A stretch of 64,000 nt of DNA from the NCBI GenBank assembly GCA_022495995.1, contig JAFEMH010000529.1, forward strand, positions 558,001 to 622,000, given 5' to 3'. Positions 10,205-19,364 of the stretch are shown piece by piece. The notes under the pieces were generated by a model that saw only the letters and a list, made by a program, of their open reading frames with translations, did not search any database and was not told the origin of the DNA. The position numbers were made by a program, and so were the translations under genes. Source of the stretch: Adenophora triphylla var. japonica. Its lineage: Eukaryota; Streptophyta; Magnoliopsida; Asterales; Campanulaceae. The first letter of the stretch is position 1. Every line of letters begins with the position of its first letter.

Positions 10205-10420
10205 CAATTCTCCCGTAAGAACCACGTCGTCTTTTATTCATCTATCAAACAAATATCAAAATATAAATAAAATTTTTGATTAATGACAAACGAAATGAAA
10301 AAATCAAGTTTAGAATTTGATTTGGTGTGGGATAGTGATAGCAGACTTGTACAAGTCCTATACCAAGGGGTAAAAGAGATGTAAAAGGTTACAAATAAAA
10401 GGACAAACACCAAAAATCGA

Positions 10421-10976
10421 ACAACTATTTCATAACATAACAATCAATAAACACGTAGTGATTCGACGAACAAGTAAACCCAGAAACACAATTAAATCAA
10501 AAGATATTAGAGAAAAAAAATCAGCAAAATCAGAAAGTCAAAGTCGAGATTTTTCATATATATAACAAAGATCCGATTTTGACAGAAAACCCATACCTAT
10601 AACGATCAGATTAACTCAAATCGGAAGCCGATTTAGCGAATTCCGGCCTCGGCGACAACACGAGATCTAGGGTTTCGAGGAGAGAGAGAGAGAGAGGATA
10701 GAGAAAGAGGAATTGTAGAGCCAATTTGGAACGGTGAGGAGGTCGCCGGTGGACGCGCCAGATTTGGAGCCGGGGGTAATGGGCGATTGAAGGAGATGTG
10801 AGGGAGAGCTCGTGATATTACGGAGAGATTTTAGGAATTTAACGTCCGTCTCCCTCTGTTAGCTGTGGGTTTATTTGGGATTTTCATCTCAAATGGGTTT
10901 AAATGGGTTATTGGTTTGTAAGTTGGGTCTTTGAGTCCTTAGCTCTTAGACATTGATATTGACAGGACCTTAACGC
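10421..10976 (-). other. 5'-leader-like sequence on the minus strand; no coding region seen
   Basis: Read on the minus strand, the stretch from about 10,900 to 10,560 resembles a plant gene start: a CT repeat (10,680-10,699), then CGAAACCCTAGATC (a common motif near plant leaders), then TTATAGGTATGGGTTT, which could be a splice donor. No ATG with a convincing frame follows. It may be a captured promoter or leader beside the repeat field. Confidence 0.3.
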
Positions 10977-12049
10977 TAGAGCTGTCCGTTCGAAAATATG
11001 AGACGGAACGGGATGAAATTATGTTATTTCATGACAAAAACGGAATAAGACGGGACGAAACTAAAATACTTCATTCCATTCCTTTCCATTTGCGGGACGC
11101 AGGATCCCGCGGGACCCATGCAAGACCCGTTGAAACCATATGAGCAAGACAAGTTTGAATGATCCTAACAGGGCCAGAAAAGGTTTTCACTTGACAAAGG
11201 GATGTTGAGTCGAAGCCACTAGCCCCGACCGCATTGCATTTCCATCCATAAAACTAGCGTCCTAATTGGGCTACCAAATTATGCTAGAACGCTGGACAAG
11301 GTTTTCAATAAAAAGCCAAAGATGGAATGTGAGTTTCTCTAAGGCTCGAGATTTTCAAAACTCCAAACTTTCCTAACAGACATGTGCAAGCTCACAACAA
11401 GGATGATTGGCTACATGATGCAACGTCTGAAATATTTGGTATATTTACAAGCAGGCCAAGGAGCAGTGCCCATGTACAATAAGAGTACACAAAATCGTAA
11501 AACAAAAACTCTGCAAAAAAAAAAAAAAAACATGAGTCAGGAAGTAAGCCATTCAACCAAAAACGAAAGAACCTCCGCATCAAGTTCATTAAACTCTGTA
11601 CCGAGTACTCCACTCCATCAAAACTCATTACAAAGCAACAATGCACATGGGAAGATATTCTGCTGCACTTTGAATTCTCCCTGAACTGTCACACCACCTA
11701 ACTTTTACTTATTTCCCACCTATATATAAACTTGCTGATCAAAGTCAGACCTACTGCAATACTTTTCGACAAAACCCCACTCTCCACCAAGGATTAGGAA
11801 TCAAACAAGACCTCCACAGAGATATACAAGGCTTAGTAGAATCCATACTGATAACACTGAAACTAGAGAGATATACAGGGCCGAGATATGAGGGAGATGA
11901 ACGGGACTGGCGGGACCGCACCATGTTGTCCCGCGACGAAAACGGGATGAGACGAAACGGGACGGGACTAAAATACTCCGTCCCATCCCGTCCCAAATCT
12001 ATTGCGGGACGGGACGTTCCGACGGAACCGTTCCAACTTGACGGCTCTA
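10977..12049. mobile_element. Non-autonomous hAT-like element, 1,073 bp
   Basis: The ends are TAGAGCTGTC and GACGGCTCTA, short inverted repeats of hAT type. The flanks CTTAACGC (10,969-10,976) and CTTAAGGC (12,050-12,057) match at 7 of 8 positions, fitting the 8-bp duplication of this superfamily. Subterminal regions are rich in GGGACGG/CCGTCCC words in both orientations (about 11,005-11,110 and 11,895-12,040), as expected for transposase-binding repeats. The middle, about 11,120-11,880, has no hAT transposase. The ORFs at 11,382-11,684 and on the opposite strand are not convincing. The element depends on a transposase encoded elsewhere. Confidence 0.75.
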
Positions 12050-12057
12050 CTTAAGGC

Positions 12058-12586
12058 TAAGACCCCATTATTCATACCAAAAACATATAAATAAAAAATC
12101 ATTAAAAAAATTATATTAACTTACACTATTCCTATCTAAAATATAAAACTAAATTCAATTTTATACTTAAATATATATAAAAAAATTATAAATTTTTACA
12201 TTTTCTTAAAAAAATAGTCACTTAGTCCCAAAATACTTGCAGAAGAGAGATTTTTTGTCTAGAATGTATGCAGTTTTGAAGTTTTTTTTTTAATACATTT
12301 TTGACACATTTTCCCTAAACTATTATTATTTATGATTAATTAGTTGTTATTGTAAAATATTTAATTGCATATGTAATTGAAATATTTAGAGGGTAATTTA
12401 GAATATATGATATATATATTGATTATTTTTCTTAATATGTGCGAAAAGTCTTATAACTAAGAGTAATTTGGGACGAAAGAAGTAATAAAAAAATCTCATA
12501 TTCTATTAAATATTCTTTTATTAAATATTCTGCTCTTATACCTGTACCTAATGTTTAAGGCTAGAATTACTTGTATAACTAAAGGA
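12058..12586. other. AT-rich spacer, nothing recognised
   Basis: Very AT-rich sequence between the hAT element and the MULE. Long A and T runs and no coding region. The stretch CTTAGTCCCAAAATACTT near 12,222 and TTTGGGACGAAAGAAGT near 12,466 face each other and may be remains of another MITE of about 250 bp. Confidence 0.4.
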
Positions 12587-12798
12587 GGGGTGCTACTATA
12601 TACAAGGCACACAATGTACAAGACATATTAAAATTACCAAAATACCCATATATATACTTTTTTTAAAAAAAATCTTCCCCTCCCTCCCCCATTTCAAACC
12701 CTCGACTGTTCTCTCTCTCTCTCTCTCAAAACCAACGGCGAACCCCTTTCTCTCTCGACTCGACGAACCCGGCGACCACCACAACACCACCAACGGAA

Positions 12799-15490
12799 AT
12801 GAAGACAAACCTCCCTCTCACCGGTGGAAAGTCCGCCTCTTCTACCGTCGCTTCAAAAGTAATATAATCTCTTTTTAACCTAAAATTTAAATTTGAAAAC
12901 CCAACAACAATTTTATGCCTAAAACCGATTATATAATTGTTAAATGTTGTGTAAACCTATCCAAAATGGTTCTAATTGTGATTTGGTAAAACAAATTAGG
13001 ATTTTTCGTTGGAATTGGTTACGAATTTGTGGGGGTATAATCTGGCCATGTCGGGGTGTGTTTCGTATGAACACACACGAAATGGTCACCAACATTTCGT
13101 GTAATGGCACACGAAATGTAAACTGATTCATCAGTTTACATTTCGTGTGCCAATACACGAAATGTTGGTGACCATTTCGTGTTGTAGTACACGAGATACT
13201 TTCCACATTTCGTATATTAGGACACAAAATGTAAATTGATTCATCAGTTTGCATTTCGTGCTCTAATACACGATATGTGGTGAGATTTCTCGTGTCTTTT
13301 TACACGAAATGATCACCAACATTTCGGGTATTTCCACACGAAATGTCAACTGATTCTTGAAAATTAATTGTCTCTTATTTAATTTTTTGTAGGGACGTAA
13401 ACCTGCGACTGCCTCTAATAGAAAGAGGAAGGCCGAGGAGGCAGCTGCAGCTAGAGCAGATGCACGGAGCAAAAAGAAGCACGACAAGAATGTCGTGATT
13501 GAGCAGATTGTGGATGATGAGACAAATAGTGAGGGTACAGATTCTAGTACGGGGTCGGAGGAGGATTCATCTTCTCGTACTCGTTCCCGAGGTGCATCTG
13601 TGCATGAGGCACAGTTATCTAGTGATGAGGAGGAGGAGGTGGAGGAGAGTTTATCTGTGAGGCCTCGCAAGAGGCGGGAGGCACGGGCCAGAAAGGGGAA
13701 AGGGGCTAAGGATGAACAGTGGCAGCTTAAGAGTAACCCCGGTGGCGGCCCGGAGGAGGTTGATTTGTTGTACGGGTTTGGTCATCATCGAGCCCGTAAG
13801 ATATGGGAGAACGCCACTTGTGAGCCGGTGTTGAAGCGCCAAACGAGGCAGCAGATTCTAGATAAGTAAGTATATGATTTGTTTATTAAATAGCTTTATT
13901 ATTTGTTGTTATTGTTTTAAACCTCCTCTGTTCCAGAAAAACAGTCCCATTTTGACTTTTTGTTAAAAAAAAAAATCAAAATGGGACTGTTTTTCTGAAA
14001 CAGAGGGAGTATTAATTATAATGTTTTGTTTGGAATCAACAGGTTCTCGCATGCTTCTTTACCGGCGGATGATAGAGCTTGGTGGGCTCGTGTTCAGGGT
14101 ACCGGCCTCCATTACCTACATGATGCTACCATTCGCCGGCCTAGCATGGCGCTCCTAACGGCGTTTGTGGAACGGTGGTCTCCCGAGACTAATACCTTCC
14201 ACATGCCGTGGGGGGAGATGACGATCACTATGCATGACGTCACTCATATCCTAGGTATATTCTTGTTTGTTGTCTATTTTTTATAAATTACATAAATTTT
14301 ATCAATTTCATAAATTTTATCAATTTTATTAATTATTTCATTTTCAATTTGTAGGTATCAGCTGTTCAGGTGGCCCTGTTACGAAGGCGGTTCCAGAGCC
14401 TAACGTAGCCGGTATCAGGGCACGCCTTGATACATGTCGGAAGGGCACGATGTACTCTTTAGATGGCCTCCGCCGGTCCTTTGAGTCCCCTTCCGACATG
14501 ACTGACGATGAGCACGCTTCTACGTACATCATGTTCCTCCTCGGCTCCACGCTGTTCGTGGACAAGACTCAGGATAAGATGCCCTCAGACTACCTTTCAT
14601 TGTGCGTGGATATTGACAGAGTGGGGGCTCTATCCTGGGGGACAGCTGCGTTGGTATATCTATACCGGGAGTTGGGGAAGGCATCTAGATACGAATGCAA
14701 GCAGACCGGTGGTTGTTTGAGTCTTTTAGAGGTAATATTTAACAATCATTTAATAATTACAACATGTATTTATGGTTATAACATTGTTAACTTATTTATT
14801 TCATACATTTGCAAGCCTGGATATACGAGCACTTTTCGATTTTCCGGAGAGATATTGACCCGTTATGGACGGAGGGCCAGCCGAGGGCTCGTAGATGGGT
14901 ACGTACTGATACGGCCGGAAGGGATATGCCCCATCTATTGAAGTTCCGGTATACCCTGGACACGATGACGGTTGATAGGGTGAGTTAGTTATATTTAAAG
15001 TTTTACAAATTGTTATAATTTATTATTTCTGTTGACGGTGTCTAACAAATTCATTTTTAGGTTTATTGGACTCCCTACGGTACCACCCTAGAGGCGCTTT
15101 TGCCGGTCTCATACTTCCGTGGGGTTATACGCTTTCAGGATATCACGGAAGCGTATATGCCTGACCGTGTTACACGGCAGTTTGGGATCCAACAGAAAAT
15201 CCCCAGAGACCCCATATCTTGCGGCCGAGATTGTTCATTGATGGCCGGTCAAAAGGGGTACAAGAAGTCCTATGGAACGCGTGATGAGGTATGGGAGGAT
15301 TGGTTAGAGGACAGCTTGGGGGTTTTCGATCCAGTGCGTAGATGGGGGCCGTCCGTGAGTGCATCTGATCCTGTTACTTCCACGTATATGCAGTGGTTCC
15401 TGGCTAGGACTCATGCTCGGATTACTAATCCGAATCATGATGCCCTAGTTAACGTTCCACCACCGCCTAGGGTTGTAGAGGCACGAGGCA
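12799..15490 (+). CDS. Plant mobile domain (PMD) gene, six exons, 3'-truncated
   Basis: Exon 1 starts at ATG 12,799 and ends at 12,858 (donor GTAATA). Exon 2 (13,393-13,865) encodes a basic, then acidic low-complexity N-terminus with KRKAEEAAAARA and DEEEEVEES. Exon 3 (14,043-14,254) has the PMD signature WWARV...LLTAFVERW and TNTFHMPWGEMTITMHDV. Exon 4 runs 14,355-14,731, with SYIMFLL-like TYIMFLLGSTLF and GTAALVYLYRELG. Exon 5 (14,816-14,979) begins WIYEHF. Exon 6 starts at 15,061 with VYWTPYG and DITEAYMPDRV. Exons 1-4 and 5-6 join in frame. Between exons 4 and 5 the visible splice sites leave the phase one base short, suggesting a 1-nt loss. PMD proteins relate to MAIN/MAIL1 silencing factors. 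Homology ends near 15,480, and the frame then runs antisense through the transposase to 15,645. Confidence 0.8.
12860..13390. repeat. Subterminal CACGAAATG palindromic repeats, left arm (PMD intron 1)
   Basis: Between about 13,060 and 13,340 the words CACACGAAATG, CATTTCGTGTG, TACACGAAATG and ACGAGATAC recur every 20-40 bp in alternating orientation. They form inverted pairs such as AAACTGATTCATCAGTTT at 13,119-13,136 flanked by matching arms. The same words fill the opposite arm of the MULE. They lie in the first intron of the PMD gene, close to the left end. Subterminal repeats of this kind often act as transposase-binding sites; that role is inferred. Confidence 0.75.
13918..14011. mobile_element. 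Short hairpin MITE in PMD intron 2
   Basis: A 94-bp near-perfect inverted repeat: CTCTGTTCCAGAAAAACAGT and CCCATTTTGACTTTTT on the left, mirrored by AATCAAAATGGGACTGTTTT and TCTGAAACAGAGGGAGTA on the right. TA flanks the element. Only a small A-rich loop separates the arms. The terminus type is Stowaway. It is inserted in an intron, so the PMD exons are not interrupted by it. Confidence 0.85.
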
Positions 15491-17042
15491 TACTACCAGT
15501 TTTAGCCAACGCTCTCCTTTTAACATTGACTTCGATATGCCTTCGACACAAATGGTGTGCGGTCTCGGGAAATACCATTTGGACAGCATTAATGAAAGCC
15601 AAGTCACGATCAGTTAAGAAAACAGTTGGCATGTGGGGAGTATGAAAAAGACTTTACAAATTCTTGAGTGCCCACGTGTAATTCTCAGTCTTCTCATTTT
15701 GGAGGAACGCATATGCAATTGTGAAATTCTTCCCCGTTGAAGTAAATCCTATAATCTCAAGTAATGCCATTCCATAGCGGTTGGTGTTGTAAGTGCAGTC
15801 ACCTTGTATCATTTAAAGAGAAATAAAGTTAGAAATGAATAAAATTGCAATTCAAAAAAAATGCATACGACTTGTGGAAAACAGAGTCAAAAAACAGATT
15901 CAAAAAAATCAAAAATTTACCTTGTACTACATATGGAAAACAGTTAAGCATATCCGATGCTCGTGGGTGAGAGAAGAATATGTCACCGATCATGTCACTC
16001 TCGTTAGCTTTCCTCATGAAGACGGTATATTGCTTATCCTCGAGTGATTTTATGAACTGTTGAAGCGAGGATCTCCCTTGTCGTTCTTGTGACTTGCATT
16101 TTGTGAGGGCATTGTGGACGTGTTTCGGAGTACTCACGTTCTTCTCATCCTTCCTCTTTAACATTGTTAGAATGTTATTTGGACGCACCGAAGACTGACT
16201 TGCGCTACACACCTCCTCATATTCAGAACTAGTCAATTTACCCAACGGATGACCTTCGGGATACGTTGGAAAGTCATGATTATGAGAACCATGCTTCACA
16301 ACGTAACCCCATACCCCATCACCCCTATCATTGGCCCGGATTTCAAAATTGCACCCAATCTTTTTCGTACTAGTCAACCTCACATCTTTAGTTTTTCCGG
16401 ACCTGTACTTGCCACCAAAATGGCATACAATCTTCGCGTAGCCTAGGATCTTGCCACTTGTCTTCCTCGAATCTCCTATAGAAAGGGTTATATTTTGACC
16501 GGCCGCGATATCCCGTACGTGTTTAACAAGATCATCCCTATTTGAAAATAATAGGAATGTATCGAATTGATTACTGACATCCGGTCCCAACAAATTGTAT
16601 TACCATCAATTAGAAAATTGCACAATAAACAACAGGCTGTATGACATTTCGTGTAACATTATACGAGATGGTCTGGCACATCTCGTGTAACTATACACGA
16701 CTTAAACGCATTTATCTCATGTGACATAATACGAGGTAATACACCATCAATCGTGTAGACACACACGACAAATAGCATAAAACTCGTATAATCTCACACG
16801 AAATAGAGTAATATCAGAATTTAAAAATCCAATCTTGAAAAATAATTTCGTTTCAACATTGGATTTTTATTGCGATTTTGATCAAAACACCAAATATAAC
16901 TTTAAAAACTTACTTCATTGCTGCTTGAATTTTGATTTTGATGTGGAGAATTTGGTGGCAAACCTTCTTCTTCAAAAATATATTCCACAAGATCAAGATC
17001 AATATGATCATAAAAATTTGGAGAATGTTGTGGAGAATCCAT
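15490..17042 (-). pseudogene. MULE transposase with FAR1-type N-terminus, 3'-truncated
   Basis: A putative first exon (17,042 to 16,914, donor GTAAGT) encodes MDSPQHSPNFYDHIDLD. The main exon runs from about 16,593 to 15,921 and has a FAR1-like DNA-binding region: DTFLLFSNRDDLVKHV, then KIVCHFGGKYRSG, TKKIGCNFEIRA and VKHGSHNHDF, giving the C, C, H, H zinc-finger residues. After a short intron, the next exon (15,802 down) begins with GDCTYNTNRYGMALLE, carrying the first catalytic Asp of the MULE transposase domain. FLTDRDLAFINAVQMVFP carries the second, followed by HHLCRRHI. A TAA stop at 15,654-15,656 breaks the frame. Homology ends at about 15,490, where PMD sequence begins, so the third catalytic acid and the SWIM finger are missing. 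It cannot encode an active transposase. Confidence 0.85.
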
Positions 17043-18260
17043 ACTATGGTGTTAGATGATTTGAGAATTAATGAAAATAATGGGTATTAATTTATGGGTG
17101 TTAAGACTTGGACAATGGTGTGGAGTATATCAATGCTGCATGGGTGTACAGCAATGGTGTTTCTCTGTAGGGTTAAGTTGTCTGCGTGTATATCGTGTTT
17201 TTTGTAGGGGTTCAGGGTGTATCTCGTGTGTATATACACGAGATACTATGGTACATATCGTGTAAAACCACACGATATAGTCTTTGTTTCTGGTAATTAT
17301 CTCGTATGAACAATACACGAGATATAATGTTTCATTTCGTGTATTGTTCATACGAAATGTCTTACTAAATGTCGTGTATTTCAACACGACACACCATATA
17401 ATAAAATAAAAATTAATTATAAATAAATGTGGTAGGTTATATGATATTGTATGATGTTGGTTCAATCTTATATGTAATCATTGTTTGTTTTCCAACTTAT
17501 TATAACAAGAAACATATAATCTTGATTAACAAATATGATAATTTCAAATATATAATCTTGAGTAGTTGGTATTCCTCTAATGTACAACTTATCATTAACC
17601 CCGTTTGGCAAATCATCGAAACAACTTAACTCGTTATATAACATGTTTAATTAACTCATTATATATAATCTTGATTAGAAATATAACACATAATTCATTA
17701 ATTTAACATAGTACATGCACATCATAACATCGATTGTTAGTTGATAAATAAAGTGGTATCACATTAACCTAATGAATGTGGTAGCTTATATATGATATTG
17801 TATGATGCATTATAACATGTTTAATTACCTCTTTAAATATATTATTGATTAGAAACATAACACCACAATCATTTGTTAGGTGATTATAAATAAAGTGGTA
17901 TCACTTAAATGTGATAGGTTATATGATATTGTATGATCCAATATGACGTTTGTTCCTTGTCATGTATAAGTGTATAAATTTTGCTCAATTAACAACACAA
18001 TTCAATAATATAACATAGCATATGCGTATCATTAACATCGTGTTGCAAATCATCGAAGAACACCTTCATTTTGATATGTCGTATGGATATACACGATATT
18101 AGGACATCATATCGTGTGGTTGTGTACGACATTAATGACAGAGTAAATTTAAATTTCGTATAATTTCATACGACCTAATATTTTACACAATTAGTCGATG
18201 TCGTGTAAAAGTACACGACATGAAGGCTTCCTGTCGTCCTTTCGCACACGACACGCGAAG
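16620..18260. repeat. Subterminal CACGAAATG/ACGAGATA repeats, right arm of the MULE
   Basis: Three clusters, at 16,645-16,805, 17,215-17,395 and 18,075-18,255, contain CGTGT...ACACGA palindromes such as CTCGTGTGTATATACACGAG at 17,223-17,242, and CATTTCGTGTATTG facing CAATACACGAGATA. They are the same word set as in the left arm. The first cluster lies in the transposase intron. Between clusters the sequence is AT-rich, with a degenerate duplication of a GTGGTAGGTTATATGATATTG-like word near 17,429, 17,768 and 17,907. Likely non-coding terminal region. Confidence 0.75.
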
Positions 18261-18319
18261 GGTAGTTTGGCCATTATTGGTGCCTTGTATGTAATATGCC
18301 TTGTATATAGAATTTACCC

Positions 18320-18801
18320 AAAAGAAGTTGAGTTTATAAGAAATATAATTACTCTTATATCTAGATCTAGATCTAGAGGATGGGTTTATATAAGGAATTA
18401 TGATTTGAAACTGATGTATATGTGAGATTTAGTAAATTATTGGATTTATAACCTTAGATGACATACCCCTCAAGTTTGCTGCGTTAGCAATGATGTACTC
18501 CTAATTTGGTAATACTTCTAATAATAAATGTCATAATTTGAAAAAAAAAAATCTTAATATTATTAAATATTAGCTAATTTTTTTTTGACAATTTAATTGA
18601 ATCTTAGCTATAAATTTATAAAAAGTCAATTTAATAAATGTCATAATTTAATGTTTTTGTCAATTAATTGAATCATAGCTAAAAATTTATAAAAAATAAA
18701 TAAATTATTTCTATAAATTTTTTTTAAAGAAATATTGATAATATTTTTAGCAGTGAATCAATATTATTTTTAGTCAAATCAATTAAATTGATCAAAAAAA
18801 C
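18320..18801. other. AT-rich spacer, nothing recognised
   Basis: Sequence between the MULE and the nested MITEs. A TTTAATAAATGTCATAATTT-like phrase occurs twice (near 18,520 and 18,631), suggesting an old local duplication. No coding region. Confidence 0.5.
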
Positions 18802-19334
18802 TACTCTCTCCATTCCACCAAAAAGTTTAAAAATTAAGTGGGTTCAAGAATTAAGAAAAAGATTAAAAAGATGATGTGTTGTGAGTGTAAATAGTTAGAT
18901 AAGATAGAGAAAGTGTGATAGAGAATACTCCATCTGTTACATTACAAAAGACATAAAAAGGGTTTTTCACAAAATTTAAGTAAAGTGTATAATGTAGTAA
19001 GTGTTGTGAGTATGAAAAGTGAGATATGAGAGAGAAAGTGGGGTTGAGATTAGTAAGTAGATAGATGATGAGAGTATAACAAGTGGGTATAATGAATAAA
19101 CAAGTATTTAAAACTTTCATTTTTGGGCTTGTGTCTTTTGTAATGAGATATCAAAGTGGGGTTGTTGTGCCTTTTGTAATGGGATGAAGACGTAGTTAGT
19201 GGATAATTGTTGTCAGTATAACATGTATGACCCACAAATAAAGAAGTAATAAAAACTTTACATTTTAATATTTTGAACTTTCGAGCAAGAAAACCGAATG
19301 AGTAATTTTGAACTTTCGGTGGAACGGAGGGGTA
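18802..19334. mobile_element. Stowaway-type MITE (outer) containing a second MITE
   Basis: Outer ends TACTCTCTCCATTCCACCAA and the mirrored right end GGTGGAACGGAGGGGTA, extending inward as AAAGTTTAAAA and TTTTGAACTTTC, with TA at both edges. The interior is split by another element at 18,926-19,194. The order implies the outer element inserted first. Confidence 0.8.
18926..19194. mobile_element. Inner Stowaway-type MITE
   Basis: Left end TACTCCATCTGTTACATTAC, then AAAAGACATAAAAAGG. The right end reads CTTTTGTAATGGGATGAAGA and CGTA. TA flanks both sides. A second copy of TTTTGTAATGAGATA at 19,136 suggests an internal duplication near the right end. Confidence 0.7.
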
Positions 19335-19364
19335 TACCATAACTCTTATTCATGATGCCTATGT

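Larger units (their letters stand above)
7660..10420. repeat. Field of GGTCCTATA palindromic repeats, 63-bp period, both orientations
   Basis: The core is GGTCCTATA-N8-TATAGGACC. At 8157-8182, 8220-8245 and 8283-8308 it recurs exactly every 63 bp. Plus-oriented units (palindrome followed by TTTGATGTTGC-like text) fill about 7690-8075. Reverse-complement units (GCAACATCATATACAAA) fill 8157-8320 and 8676-8790. Weaker relatives with TCCTATAGCAAGTGCTATAGG are spread over 9590-10200. A related unit of about 115 bp containing GGGGTAAAAGA recurs at about 8820-9180 and again near 10,360. The region has no recognisable transposase or terminal repeats. Transcripts would form many short hairpins, and the opposed arrays would pair over hundreds of bases. 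Confidence 0.85.
12587..18319. mobile_element. MULE (Mutator-like element) carrying a PMD gene and a transposase
   Basis: The left end GGGTGCTACTATATACAAGG (12,588) and the right end, read on the minus strand as GGGTAAATTCTATATACAAG (18,319), are inverted repeats. Similarity continues for about 60 bp to ACCAAAATACCC and CCAAACTACCC. Inside are a plus-strand PMD gene and a minus-strand FAR1/MULE transposase, facing each other. No exact 9-11 bp target duplication could be found, so insertion is old or the ends are slightly misplaced. The arms carry many short CACGAAATG-type palindromic repeats. Linkage of PMD and MULE transposase genes is known in plants; here both genes are 3'-truncated at one junction, so this copy is an internal-deletion derivative. 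Confidence 0.85.

Noticed and set aside
15100..15645. Full ORF of 181 codons as the PMD C-terminus
   Set aside because: Its last 50 codons are the antisense of the transposase, so the natural end of the PMD gene is missing.
16249..16446. Plus-strand ORF opposite the transposase
   Set aside because: Shadow of the FAR1-like coding exon on the minus strand.
12578..18328. Target-site duplication of the MULE
   Set aside because: ACTAAAGGA on the left and AAAAGAAGT on the right are not convincing as a 9-bp duplication.
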